From positions 1,178,001 through 1,242,000 of the forward strand of contig OZ037892.1 of the NCBI GenBank assembly GCA_964035575.1: a stretch of DNA of 64,000 nucleotides, written 5' to 3'. This stretch comes from Rhynchopus sp. YZ270_cl-10 (Eukaryota > Euglenozoa > Diplonemea > Diplonemida > Diplonemidae). The position numbers were made by a program, and so were the translations under genes. Under the pieces are notes generated by a model, which was given only the letters and a program-made list of their open reading frames with translations, had not been told where the DNA came from and searched no databases. Position 1 is the first letter of the stretch; each line of letters starts with the position of its first letter. Shown one piece after another: positions 22,492-33,823 of this stretch.

Positions 22492-23334
22492 ATGCTTTTC
22501 CGCGCCACCCTTTTCCTACTATGTGGTTTCCCAGGGCTTGTTTCAAGGGTTCTTATAGTAGCGGAATCACATTCGATTTCTGCAGAACACCACGAGGCAT
22601 CTTGTTTGGACTTGCGAAGTTGGGCGCGGTACAACGCGACTGCTGGCGGGCAGGAGGTGTGGGTAAACGATAAGGGGGAGGGGTGTGGCGGGGCTGAATG
22701 CAATGATGTACAAGAAGCGCACCGGAACGGAACAGAACCTGCATCAAATCGAGCATGTTGCCGATGCGGTGGCGGCATACGCTCTGACGTGGCGGAGAAC
22801 GGTCCTATACTGTTCGAAGCATGCGGCCTTCCATTAGACGAAAATGTCTGTCATATCTCCGAAGTCGCGCCGTACGCTCTCTCCCATCCCGCTGATTTGT
22901 GTTACCAACTGTCTCTCGCATTGGTAAAACGGAATCCATCAGTTTTCTTTTTTCGTATTTCTCATGTCAAAGATGAGCCGTTTCCGGAGAAGTATAATAT
23001 CGAGTTGTATACCTTTGGTAAGGTGTTGTTGGAGTCGGTTGCGTCTGGGTGTAAGGAATGCACAATCGGGTTGTTAAGTAAATGCCCGGTGGATGCGGCA
23101 GAGATGAGTGGGTCTTCGATTGTTCTGGCCACGACGCTGAGTATATTGGGGTGTGTGCTGCTCAGCTGTGCGGTCATATGCGCGGTGCGCGCAACACACC
23201 GCGAAGAGGAGCAAGGTCTAGCCACCGCACTCTCCTTCCGCAAAGAACGCCCCACTGCCACCAGATCAGAACTTCCTATTACCCTCGAGCCAAACGCATC
23301 AAGTAAATGCCTCTTGGATTCATTGTCCTTGTAA
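22492..23334 (+). CDS. Cysteine-rich type I membrane protein, unknown
   Basis: A single exon of 280 residues. A signal peptide is clear (MLFRATLFLLCGFPGLVSRV). The extracellular part holds many cysteines, including NRACCRCGGG, the ACC-x-CGGG signature common in secreted cysteine-rich domains of protists, with NAT and NGT glycosylation sites. A single transmembrane helix lies at about residues 206-230 (SSIVLATTLSILGCVLLSC). It is followed by a short basic/polar cytoplasmic tail. The protein is probably a cell-surface receptor or adhesion protein; I recognise no specific family. The start is the first ATG after a pyrimidine-rich leader. Confidence 0.75.
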   Translation: MLFRATLFLLCGFPGLVSRVLIVAESHSISAEHHEASCLDLRSWARYNATAGGQEVWVNDKGEGCGGAECNDVQEAHRNGTEPASNRACCRCGGGIRSDVAENGPILFEACGLPLDENVCHISEVAPYALSHPADLCYQLSLALVKRNPSVFFFRISHVKDEPFPEKYNIELYTFGKVLLESVASGCKECTIGLLSKCPVDAAEMSGSSIVLATTLSILGCVLLSCAVICAVRATHREEEQGLATALSFRKERPTATRSELPITLEPNASSKCLLDSLSL

Positions 23335-23348
23335 AAGGAGATGGGAAA

Positions 23349-23386
23349 GTGGGTGGGTGGGTGGGTGGGTGGGTGGGTAGGTGGGA
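23349..23386 (+). repeat. GGGT tandem tract with G-quadruplex potential
   Basis: Seven or more consecutive GGGT units begin about 15 bases after the stop codon of the membrane-protein gene, so they probably lie in its 3' untranslated region. A shorter GGGT run occurs at about 21630-21650. Confidence 0.8.
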
Positions 23387-23505
23387 TTTAGCTCGTTTGA
23401 AAGAAAAATGAATTTTTTTGTGGGTTTTGCCAAAGATCGTAGTACTAAAATGTAAAATGAAATTTATTCTGTAATCTTTTTGTGCGATAAATGAATTTTG
23501 ATCAA

Positions 23506-23556
23506 AAGGTGACTAAAGCAGCGAAGAGGTTCGCTGAGGTTCATCTTATAAAGTTT
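23506..23556 (+). repeat. Hairpin module A copy, diverged
   Basis: Keeps AAGGTGACTAAAGC and GGTTCATCTTATAAAG. The loop region is enlarged and changed to GCGAAGAGGTTCGCTG. Confidence 0.5.
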
Positions 23557-23885
23557 TCTTTTTTTCTTTTTTTTCTTTTGCTAGATCGTAGTTTGTGGTT
23601 TTTGTATTTTTCGCAGTTTTGGTACTGACTACATCTTAGGGAAATCATGAAAGAAATCATGGAAACTAATTAGGCTTTTTACATTGTCTCGAGGTTTTGA
23701 TGCAAAAGAAAAACTTCTGAGGGTACAGTGTTAATAATGTAACGTTTATTTTTAATTGTGTTGATTCACACGAGAGATAATTTTCTCAAGTTTTCAAATT
23801 CAATGATCCAACTCAACAAACATCGGTGGAGTAAAAAACTAAGGTGTATTTTGGGTATTTCAAAACCCTAAGGACACGTGTTGCC

Positions 23886-23959
23886 CACGATCGTAGTACG
23901 ATATTTGACGATCGTAGCTCTTTTTTTGATCGTACTACGATCAAAGTACGATCGTGTTA
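23886..23959. repeat. GATCGTAG palindromic cluster
   Basis: CACGATCGTAGTACGATA faces its near-complement TACTACGATC...GTACGATCGTG across about 75 bp. Single GATCGTAG copies also occur at about 23433 and 23584, all downstream of the membrane-protein gene. Confidence 0.6.
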
Positions 23960-24135
23960 ATGGATGGTTTTTACCCCCACCGATGTTGTGTTACTTGTAT
24001 GTTCCGATTTCTCTTGTACTGCGCTTTTGATCACTTTAACAATAGTGATAAAGGTCACGAGAGACTTAGATTTTACCAAATATTTTTTTTTGTTCGGCGT
24101 CTGCACGTTCTCGACAACTGGCCCCGTTTTAGTTT

Positions 24136-24166
24136 GATGTGTGCACACAAGAGAAGCACATTCATC
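24136..24166 (+). repeat. Hairpin module B copy
   Basis: GATGTGTGC and GCACATTCATC can pair around a slightly longer loop (ACACAAGAGAA). CATTCATC is followed by GTTCAAGTTTTC. Confidence 0.5.
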
Positions 24167-24786
24167 GTTCAAGTTTTCTCTGTTCTGTTTTTTGTTTAGT
24201 TTTTGTCCTTTTTCTTCTGTGCACAAAAATAAGGTACTGCACTGTCTATCACATACTTACATGCAGTTATTAGGCACAAATATAAGTGATGCATTACTCA
24301 TTTTGTCAAACAATTGAGCTGCACCTGTTCGTATGTCATAAGCAGTGCTGCCAGTTCCACCCCAAGTGCGAAAGACTTACTGGAGGTGTGTGATCCCTCA
24401 TCAATGTCGTCCACGTTTTTTTGTTTTCCCCAGGGCCAAGCACAGCAAGGCTCAGAGGCTTATGTTCATCTTACAAAACTTTCTTCGTTTTTTTTTTTTG
24501 GTCGGCGATCCTTCACTCTATGACTGCCTTTTTTGTGAAAAGGTTTCCTTCCCTGGCTAAGCAGAGCACAAAGCTATTGCTTCAGGGGAATTTCCTCCAT
24601 TTCTCCCCAAATATTTGAACCTTTTTGTGTGCTTTCTCTTCTTTGAATGGAAGGTATATGAAACTGATTTTTTTTTTCAAATAACAATGCGATGCCCACA
24701 TATCAAGAGAAGTTCCTTGTGAACAACGCTCAAAAAAAGTGCGACTAACCAACCACACTGGGGTTCAGGACGACTGAAGCCTCTGT

Positions 24787-24866
24787 AGTACAAAGGCTTT
24801 GGCCAACATTGAGTACAGACCCGCTTGGGGAACCCAGGGTCCTTAGGCGACTGTCGAAACAACAAC
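24787..24866 (+). repeat. Module C copy
   Basis: Begins GTACAAAGGCTTTGGCCAAC and keeps ATTGAGTACAGA. It has a longer hairpin (GGGGAACCC), then GACTGTCGAAACAACAACAA and an A-rich tail. Confidence 0.55.
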
Positions 24867-26154
24867 AAAAAAAAAAAGTGTTTTCTGTATATTTTTTATT
24901 CTCTGTCTGTACCACTCGGTGTCTCCTTCATTTTGTTTTGCTCCCACCTTCATTCGACTATTCACTTATCATGTTTCTGTCAAGAGTGATAACGTTGTCA
25001 ACGCTTTGATGTGCACACCCCCGTTTCAAAAAAAGCAGTGGCACAACATAACATAAAAGTTTTGCTAGATGTTTCTGCACAAAAGATCTTTCAAATTTTC
25101 TCTTTTTTTTATTGCCATCTGTAAGGCAACTCAGCCTTTTTCATACCATAACCCCCCGACGCCTGACGTAGCTGTCAGGGCAAAAAAAAAATCTGTCCTT
25201 TTGTAGACAAAGACTCAGGCTCATCGCACTAATTTTAATTTGTGTGTTTTTTTTCGTTCAGCCTTAGAATCTGTCCATTATTGAGGCCATTTCCCTAATG
25301 GTGGTTCTCTCAAATTAATTTTACTTTGCTTTTCCATATTTTCTGGCCACTGCCAGTTTCATAGTTCTTCCTCCCCTCTCGTGGTGTGACCCACAGGAGC
25401 CCCGTTCTGTTCTGGGTCTGTTGCGATTTCTTTTTTTTTCAGATGGCTTTCCCTCTTTGCCTTAGCAAAGCACCGCAAACATTAGGATTAGGTCTATCTC
25501 ACCAAAAACATTTTTCTTCTTCTTCTTCTTTTTTCATTGCGTGCTATAGGTGCATTCAACTTACAGATTTCATTTTCAAGGGTCACCAACGCTCTTTACA
25601 CTCATCGCCAATGCCTGCATCCCTTTGCTCTATAAACGTCACCTTTGGATGAAAGTAAGCAATACTTAAATTCATCTGAAAGTCTGTTCTTTCAAATAGC
25701 CTAAAAAGAAGGAGGCACTTGAAGGCACCCGTTTCATGCCTTCTGTTCTTTGAACGGAGAAGGAGTTAACGTTCTCCCAGAGAGGAGGGGTGGGGCGGAA
25801 AGAAAGAGAAGGATTTTAACCATGTGCCGTAGTGCCTGTTTCTTTTTCTAACATGAAACCGAGAAAAAAAAAAACCTTTTTTTCCCGTCTTGGAAAAGGG
25901 GAATTTACACACAAAAAGTATGCAAATAAATAGATTTCCTTCATTCTCCCATCAGATTGTCCCTCAGCCTCGTCGCAACTCACCATCCCTCTCCAATGAC
26001 GAACACAGTGGCTGATCCCTTCTCTCTCTCTCCCACCACCAATACATAGCTCAAATGCAATAACCCACACTCTCTGCTGCTACTCTCCTAACACACCACC
26101 TGGTGTCCATTATCAAGTGTTGAATTATTCAAAAAGGGTTGACGTATTTTCCTT

Positions 26155-26243
26155 CCGTACAAAGACTTCGTCCAATATTGAGATACAGATTCTAGCGTCC
26201 CCCAACGCGGGTCCTTCCCGACACAAAAACAAAAAAAAAAAAA
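26155..26243 (+). repeat. Module C copy forming the 5' leader of the next gene
   Basis: GTACAAAGACTTCGTCCAAT, ATTGAGATACAGA, a CCCAACGCGGG hairpin and CCCGACACAAAAACAAAA are followed by 14 A that run straight into the start codon at 26244. The A-rich tail thus abuts the coding sequence. Confidence 0.6.
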
Positions 26244-27473
26244 ATGGACAAACAATTCCTTCTCTCTGGCGCTGCTGCACACAACGTTCCTATCACCCAT
26301 GCACATTGTACACAGCTCCACGACGCTGAGGCTCTAGTACAACGCTACGCACAGGGCTTGCTCACCGACAACACAATTCCTGCTACTTCCCCCACCGCCA
26401 CCGCCACCCCCACTCCATCCCACCCTCGCGTACACAGCCTGCACAAACAGCTCGGCCTCCCCCCTGCCCAACGGGGCTTGGTGTGGAAAGGGGAGGATGA
26501 CCCGCCAGCGTTTCGGTTTAAACATCATTACAATGGATCTACTGAGATTCCGGTGCGGTTGGGGAAGGTTTCGGTGGGGACTTCGGTGTCGTATGAACGA
26601 AATTTGAAACAGCACTTTTGTGGTGCAAACAGAATCCGCGAAGTCAAACGGGAGGAGATTACTGTGGAGGACGCAGAACAACGCATAGCAGACGCTTCAT
26701 ATGAGTGTGCACTGAACACCGCTGGGGAGCGCTATGCTGTTAAAACGAAGGACGGTGCAGCGCAGTATTTGGCTCAGGTTGGGGTCAAATTTGCTTGCGT
26801 AGCGCCGTATTACTCGCCTTTGGACACCCGATACTGCGCCATCCGATCCGGAGGAAGCGGCTTCTGCAATTTCACTGCAGATATCGTGCGGGCCGTCCTC
26901 AAAACCGACGTTGTCGTTTTCCCCGCAAACATTGTGGAAGGGAAGACCCTCCACTCCGCCCCGTTTCACAGAACCGAACGGCCCTGCGATGCAGAGGGGC
27001 GTTCCGAGCAAACCCCGCTCCCCCTCTCCATCTCCGAATTATTCCACGAATTCTCCCGCCCAGCGAGGTTCACCATCTGCTCTATCACAAAAACAGCGCT
27101 GGCAGGGCTTCTCTCATGGATGCTTGCCTTCAAAGCAGAAGGGGGCGTGCAGATGTCAGAGGTGAACCCTCATATATCAGGGTTTCGTCTGCATTGGAAA
27201 AAACAAGGTGACACCATCCACATAACAGACATGCTGAAGGAAGGCATTAATGGAGCCTACCTTCCCCTCAAAGAAGGGCAGTACACCCTGGCCCTGCCCA
27301 CCGCTTTCCTCTGTGGCCACGCAGGGCGGTTCTGTTGCGACAGGCGGACTGACATAGATGAACCCCTCAGGGACATCGTGACCAGCTATCTCGCGGAGCG
27401 GGCACGGTGTGGTGTCACGACGTTCGCTCTCTATGACGACCAGAGGGTGGCTGAGGGGATTGTCTTCGAGTAG
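26244..27473 (+). CDS. Unrecognised 409-residue protein
   Basis: A single exon with balanced composition and a clear coding look. The start is the ATG after a poly-A run. Residues 50-65 are a Thr/Pro/Ala linker. The rest appears globular, with conserved-looking stretches such as YAVKTKDGAAQYLAQVGVKF, RYCAIRSGGSGFCNFTADIV and ITKTALAGLLSWMLAFKAEG. No signal peptide, membrane helix or nucleotide-binding motif is evident. The C-terminus ends ALYDDQRVAEGIVFE. I do not recognise the family. The module C copy directly upstream is probably transcribed in its leader. Confidence 0.75.
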   Translation: MDKQFLLSGAAAHNVPITHAHCTQLHDAEALVQRYAQGLLTDNTIPATSPTATATPTPSHPRVHSLHKQLGLPPAQRGLVWKGEDDPPAFRFKHHYNGSTEIPVRLGKVSVGTSVSYERNLKQHFCGANRIREVKREEITVEDAEQRIADASYECALNTAGERYAVKTKDGAAQYLAQVGVKFACVAPYYSPLDTRYCAIRSGGSGFCNFTADIVRAVLKTDVVVFPANIVEGKTLHSAPFHRTERPCDAEGRSEQTPLPLSISELFHEFSRPARFTICSITKTALAGLLSWMLAFKAEGGVQMSEVNPHISGFRLHWKKQGDTIHITDMLKEGINGAYLPLKEGQYTLALPTAFLCGHAGRFCCDRRTDIDEPLRDIVTSYLAERARCGVTTFALYDDQRVAEGIVFE

Positions 27474-27740
27474 GAGCCTTTTGGCTTCCTTGGTCAGGTC
27501 TGAGTGCATTACCTTCCAAGCATATTGGTGAGACAAAAGAGGGCGAGGCTGTCTTTGTGTCTGTTCCTTTGTTGGGTCTGCTGCGATCCAGATTTTCAAA
27601 CAGATGGGGGTGCAAGGTGTACAGTGGTCAGGGGTGGCTGCATTCCTCGGAACAGGGTGTTCCATCCGAGACGTTTATTAGCTGATGGGGGTCCAAGGTG
27701 TACAGCGAGGTGGAGGGGTATTTAGTTTTATACATATCAG

Positions 27741-27850
27741 ATGGATACCCTCGAAATGGATGTAGGACTGCATGGTTGAATCCCCTCCTCAGGTACACCC
27801 CAGGTCATACCAAGGTACGCTGTCAAGGAGAGGGGCTTTTTGTATTTCAA
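27741..27850 (+). repeat. Module F copy, most complete
   Basis: GATACCCTCGAAATGGATG, AGGACTGCATGGTTGAATCC, CCTCAGGTACACCCC, GGTCATACCAAGGTACGCTG, then GAGAGGGGCTTTTTGTATTT. TGGTTGAATCC is close to an RNA polymerase III B box. Confidence 0.65.
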
Positions 27851-28692
27851 AGTTTAAAAAATACGTCGCAAATGGATCTAGCTGAGTGCTATCAAAATAC
27901 CTTATTAGGTAGAATCGCCTTTCAAACATTTATGAAATAATCCTTGCAGGGGGTTTATTTGTCTGCCTTACGGCGGGGTGAATCTCTGGAAGAAGGAATC
28001 ATATTTGAAAAAAACTGTTTTTATCCACGCGCGTGAAGCTTTATTTTCCTCGCCCACCCAAAAGTACGTGGAGGGGTGTGCAAATAAAATTTTTATTTTC
28101 ACCCTGTGAAAATAAAAATTTTATTTTCACCGTTTTTTTTCACCCGTCTTAAGCCCCCAAACACCCCCAAACTCACCCTATTTTTTTTGAGTTTCCCCCC
28201 CCCCCCCCCCCCAGGGTATCTGGACTGGGGTGGGGGCGGGGTGTGCATGGTGGTAGCTACAAACTTGGTAGCCCTCGAGCTATGTCAGCGGAGGTAATAT
28301 ATTTTAGGGTAAATTGCGATAGCACGTACAAAAAGTGTGCGTGTTATCGCGAACAAAAACATACGTGTTTTCCCCAGGTACCCAGTACCAGTACTAGTAC
28401 CCCCAATGACATAACGAAGTATCGCTTGAAAGTATCGTTCAATAACCTTGGGTGTGCAGGTGAAGTAGGACACACAAGGTATATCAAACGATAAATCAAT
28501 CAGATAAACGTTACATCATTGGAAAATTGTTGGCACCGCCCCCCTGTCTTCGTATTTAGTACGTCGACAGGCCAAACAGCGTTGGGATCAGAAGAAGCGG
28601 TGCAAGACACTGGAGATCCACACTACAGGTCTCACACGACACTTGGGCGGGCTCGGAAAATAAAGCTTCACACTTATGGATAAAATTATGTC

Positions 28693-28835
28693 TTGGAGTA
28701 GAAAATAAGCGTTTTTTCCACCTCGTTGGTGTTTTCAACCCTCGTGACTTTAATTCACTCGCTTCGCTCGTGAATTAAAGTAACTCGGGTTGAAAACACC
28801 AACTCGGTGAAAAAAACGACTTATTTTCACTCCAA
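28693..28835. mobile_element. Foldback MITE, about 143 bp
   Basis: Nearly perfect palindrome. TTGGAGTAGAAAATAAGCG on the left faces CGACTTATTTTCACTCCAA on the right, and the arms meet at TCGCTTCGCTC (about 28758-28768). It has no coding capacity. The target duplication is unclear. Confidence 0.7.
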
Positions 28836-29137
28836 TAAATAGCTATTTTTCTAACCGGTAAATTTTCCACAAAAAAACAAAACGGAATTTCGCTACTCTT
28901 TTTGCTCAGATCACCTTCACTACCCTACACTCAGTAAACTGAACTACACATCAGAAAACACACAACAAATCTTTGGGGCATTCTTTTTGTACCCCCCTCC
29001 ACACAAAACCCCTTTCTTTGGGGGTCGTTTTTTTGCACCGTTTAGTTGGGGATTTTTAGTTTGCATTAGCTTTCGCTTTTTTAAAAAATTCTTGTTTTTT
29101 TTTTGCTAATTTTCTCTTTGTTCTCCTTCTTCTTTAA

Positions 29138-32100
29138 ATGAAAGATGTGATAAAACGGGTGCACAGCGTAGCTCACGATGCGTCCTTCGAGAAATGGCAA
29201 TGGATGCTTAATGCCACTGACATGTTTTCCGCGTACAGCACTGCAAAGATGGGCGCAACCGCCACCACTGCCGCTCCAAAGGCGCAGAACCAACACTCAC
29301 CTCACTTTGAAGTTGGTGGGGTTCGGTGGAGAATTCTTGCGCAGCCGGGGAAAAAACATCTTGGTGTTTTTTTAGAGCGTGGCACTGGTGAAAAACGGAG
29401 TGTTGATGCTCACTTTCAGTTTACCACTTCAATTATTAATGAGCCCAAAACCCAATCAGACGCAGAACCACTACTACAGCCATGCGACACTTCACGCAAC
29501 GTTTTTTCCAACTCCGCAAACACCCTAGGGTTCAACTCGCATGCGCCTTATAGCCTCATCTTTGAACCCGACAACGCCGGGCTGTCCTACCCATTTCTGC
29601 ACACAGAGGACAATGACGGACAGTTCGCACACTTTGTCAAAATTTCTGTCTCAATCAAAATAGCAAGAGTCGATGGCGAACACTTCTCCGTCTATAAGGG
29701 TAAAATTTCTGGGGAGAACGCGATTCAACCGTTTAAGGGGATTGTGAACCAGGGGGCGACATGCTATCTGAATAGTTTGTTACAGACGTTGTTTCATTTG
29801 AAGGTGTTCCGGAAATTGACCTTTGCCCTGGGAGAACGTGTTGCACGAGAAGCGGAAGAAAAAGATGAATTTGACACACTCCGCAAATCCATCCCCTTCT
29901 GTCTGTCACGTCTTTTCTACGAATTGCAGCGAAATGATACAGAGAAAAGCGATGTCACCGTGCGCACCTCGGTTCTGACCGATTCTTTTGGGTGGGGCCG
30001 TAGTGACGCATTGGAGCAGCATGATGTGCAAGAAATGGCGCGAAAACTCATCGACGGGCTTGAAAACAAAATGAAGGGAATGCCCGGAATGGAAACAGTT
30101 CTCAAAAACCTGTTTCTGGGAAGGGTCCGGAATTTTGTGAAATGCATCGACTTCGACTTTCAATCTAGCAGAACCGAGGAATACTATGACATACAACTGT
30201 GCGTTCGGGGGTGCAAAACTTTAAAACAGGCGTTTAAACAGGAACTCAAACAGGAACTAATGCAGGGCGACAATGCGTACCGCGCTATCGACGAGGCCAC
30301 CGGACTGAACCAGCTTTCCTCTGCAAAGAAGGGAATAGAATGGCTGCAGTTTCCTCCAATCCTATTTCTTCATCTCCGACGCTTCGAATACGACTACGCG
30401 AAGGACAGTTTTACGAAGGTTTCTGACCGTCTCGAATTCCCTGAAACGCTTGACCTAACGGAATACCTAAAAACCGAAAGCAAACGCAGCTCTTCCAACC
30501 CACCTGACTCTATGTTCACATCGTTCAACTCCACGGTTCCATTATTTCCTACACCAAACAGCTCTTTTGCAAAACGACGCGACGAAGCAAGCGAGCAGCT
30601 CCTCAACAACAACGCACACAAACAGCCCCCAACACGCCGCACCCCACAGCACGCCAACCACACCCCTCTAGTAGACCAAGCGAGCCCCGGAGCGAGCCCA
30701 CGAATGGACACAGATCGAACCAACCCTCTCCACCCAAGCACCCCACCCCCCGCTCCGAAGCCCCAGATCTACCGCCTCCACTCCGTTCTGGTGCACAGTG
30801 GTTCTGCGGTGGGGGGACATTATTATGCGTTTATCCGTCCAGTGGTGGAGGGTGCGGGGGGGAAGTGGTATTGTTTTGATGACAGTACGGTGCGCGAAGT
30901 GCCTCGGGAGGAAGCTGTGGATGAAAACTTCGGTCATGCTGCAGAAAATGACGAAAAATTTTGGTTGAATTCCTCAAAAAACGGTGTGTCGACATCTGCT
31001 TATATGCTTGTGTACATCAAGGAGAGTCGTCTTGGGGAGGTGCTGACTGCTCCGGCAGCAGCGTCACCTGCGTTGCAACGGTCGTTTCAACAATTTGATT
31101 CAAATCAGTCGCGTTCACAGTGTGCGCAGCAGACTGCCGCAGCCTCGTTTACCTTTCACATTACTAGAGACGCGGATCTGGTTAGTCACAACCGTTCCAT
31201 GCGGTTTCAACACCCCGATCTGAAACAACGTTTTTGGCTCTCCAAAACACCGCTCACAATAAAAAAGAATGCAACCTGGAAGGAGCTGACCAAGGCAATC
31301 AACTCGCATATTGGGCGAGACGGAAAGCTTCGCGTCCTTCTCTGGCAATGGCGGACCAACCAGACGGAACGTCTCTACGGCCCTCTCATCTCCCACAACA
31401 CCTCTGCGCACACACCGCACTGCACGAAACTCTCAGATTCCGTCATTCTTAGCGATATCTTCTCTGGTTCAGACTACATCAACGATGGCAAACCCAACAA
31501 CGACTTCTTTGACTCCGTTTGGACCCCACTGCAAGATGCTCCACGGGAAAGGGAACGCGAAGGGCCTTCTTCCCCGAAGCACGCCATTTCAACGGGCGAC
31601 ATATTATTATCTGATCCGTATGGGCCTACAGACTCCAATGCCTCCTCTGTTACAGAAGGAGGGTCTCCCGTAGACACATCGCCGCAGGCAATGAGGGAAC
31701 AGTTCTTCGCGACAGCGCACCTAGGGAACAACATATTCATCCACGTGGAGGAGGCGAAGCCACTCAAACCTGATGAGGTGTACCTCTCGGTGAAACTTTT
31801 CACCGAGAAGGACCGTGGGATGCTCACGTATCAGGGCTCTGTTACGCTGGCGAAGACAAAGAAGATTTCGGATCTCTCGAAGGAAGTCGCCTCGCTCACC
31901 GGAGCACCCAAAGGCGCCACGGCACACATCTTTGAGGAACGCCGCGCGTCTCTCGTCCTTCCATTGGCAAAGCCGGGGGTGACGCTTGCGGCCTGCGGGC
32001 TGGAGACAGGAGATATCATCATTGTGCAGTATGGTGCAGCGACAGCGAATGGACCAGGCAAGGTGCTGCACGAGGCCACGCAGAAAATGGTATGTTGAAA

Positions 32101-33402
32101 AAAATGTAGAGGGAAAGAGAAAAAAAATTTTAACAGGAGGTAACGCTCATGGAGGTGAACGACGAATGCCCTGTGGTAAAGGCGGTGCTCAGCAGGGACG
32201 ACAGGTACGCACAGTGTGTCGCCTGTGTTGTGCGGAGTGTTGATGTTGACCCCGCGTATGTGAGACTCCTCAGGGTGCAGACTCCGGTGCGGGAGGAAGC
32301 GCATGCAACGGTCACAGCGGCTGAGGTATGTGGAGAAAATGGCGGGGTTTTTTGTGGTATAAATGCTGGGGCAGTGGTCACATGCCAGGTGTTTGCATCC
32401 GGAGGAAACAGCGACCGATCCATGCTTTCAAACACAACCCTTTCCACCACAGCTTGTCTCGCATGACAACGTGCTCCGCTATGAAGTCACGTCGCTCCCT
32501 GTAGCCGAGATTGCACAGAGTTTGGAGGTATTTGTTCCGTTTCTTTTCCCTTTTTGTCTACGACTGTATCTTTTTCCTCACCTCTCTTCAGGTGAGTTTC
32601 GCGCACTTTGAAAAGGCCGCCGATGGGCGTCTCGCAAAGAAGGCGGAGATGGCGGTCATACTCCGGAAGAACAGCACCGTGCGTGACTTGGTGTGCACCG
32701 GTGCTGATAGACTTGCGGCGAAGAACGTTCTTGACAAAAACGTCATCACCAATCCTTCGCAGCAGCTCGTTGCGATGCGTGTCTGCAACGGACGCATCAC
32801 ACATATTCTGCGCAGCTCTGACCCAATTCGGCCGCATATGAGCGGGGTATGTCACTACCACCCACACCATTGGCTCCCTACGGATTCCCAACCCTCAACA
32901 CCCACAGGACGCAACATTCCGAACAGAGCTGCGAAGAAACCTGGTTATACCACCTCAGCCACGGGGACGTGGTTCGAGTGGTTCGCCTACTGCGCAGCGT
33001 GGTGCGGTTTTGGTGTCGGTGTGCCACTTTGTGCGGGCGTGGCCTGGGTCTCATATTATCGTATTGCATTCATCGCCGTTTGTGACGACACTACAGCCTG
33101 AGGATACTGAGAATGAGTTTCTGCTGCGTTGTGCGGGGTGTATAGGAATATCAAAGCAGGCTCGACTGAAGGGGTGGACGTTGTGTCTGTTGCAGGTCCT
33201 GCACGGAAGAGAGGTGGTGGTAGGCGAAATCGTCGGCAACGTGCTAAACGAAGTGAGCCACCTCACAAACGACGATGACTTCGAAGGTGCAACGCTGGAG
33301 GCGACGGAACGGCAAGAACCGTTCACTCTGCTTCTCGGGTTGGAAAGGAGGAATGAAACGCGGAAGGTGGAGTCGGAGCGTGGAGTTCAGTTGAATATGT
33401 GA
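29138..33402 (+). CDS. USP7/Ubp15-type ubiquitin hydrolase, five exons
   Basis: Exons 29138-32089, 32137-32325, 32453-32527, 32592-32846 and 32908-33402 keep frame and give 1321 residues (human USP7 has 1102). It removes ubiquitin from target proteins. A MATH/TRAF-like domain comes first (about 48-190: FEVGGVRWRILAQPG...FVKISVSIKI). The USP core follows: Cys box NQGATCYLNSLLQ with C209, HDVQEMARKL, LRRFEYDYAKDSF, His box GSAVGGHYYAFIRP with H561, and FDDSTVREVP with D581/D582. A Ser/Pro-rich insertion (about 445-545) interrupts the core before the His box. The C-terminal part, spread over four small exons, corresponds to the ubiquitin-like repeats that activate USP7. Introns are 47, 127, 64 and 61 nt, all phase 0. 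Catalytic residues are intact. Confidence 0.9.
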
Positions 33403-33786
33403 AAAAAAAAAAAATGTCTTTTTTTTTGGAAGTTTTGTCAAGGCAACGCGGTATATTAAAAAAAGGCAAAAAGCTCAGTTTTGCTTGTGGGTGTTTTGTG
33501 GTTGGTTCTCAATTTCTCTTTTGCATCTGTGTTGTGTTATGATCGTGAAGACAGGCCATGTGTGTGTACCGATGAAGTGCATACCATGGTTTTCGATAAC
33601 CTCAAATGGATAGAGGACCGGGGGCGTATTGTACCATTCGACTTCTATTTTACTGCGTTGGAAAACATCCAGCATAAATTCTCAACGTAAGACAGGGCAA
33701 TCAACACCCAATAGGTTCACAGTACACAGTCAGTCGTCCAAAAAAAAACAAAAAACAAAAAAAAACGGACGCCAAATATCTTTCCA

Positions 33787-33823
33787 GTGCCTGCGTCCGC
33801 CGATGAACGGTGAGGCGTTTTTA
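33787..33823 (+). repeat. Hairpin module E copy
   Basis: GTGCCTGCGTCCGCCGATGA then ACGGTGAGGCGTTTTT. CCG and CGG can pair around ATGAA, with GCCT and AGGC as an outer stem. Confidence 0.6.

Larger units (their letters stand above)
23335..26243. other. Intergenic region with dispersed modules, no supported gene
   Basis: Contains a GGGT tandem tract directly after the upstream stop codon (23349-23386). Module A lies at 23506-23556, repeated GATCGTAG palindromes at 23886-23959, module B at 24136-24166, a diverged module A at about 24435-24482 and module C at 24787-24866 and 26155-26243. Open frames here are short and T-rich and do not look coding. Confidence 0.55.
27474..29137. other. Intergenic region with module F and a foldback element
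   Basis: Module F lies at 27741-27850. An AATAAAATTTTTATTTTCAC palindrome lies at about 28083-28130. A block of balanced composition (28240-28510) carries a hairpin (GCGATAGCACGTAC facing GTGTGCGTGTTATCGC). The foldback element is at 28693-28835. No gene is supported. Confidence 0.55.

Noticed and set aside
21918-22673. 251-codon plus-strand frame before the membrane-protein gene
   Set aside because: It crosses the right end of the TTAA-flanked element and overlaps the membrane-protein gene in another frame. The composition is non-coding.
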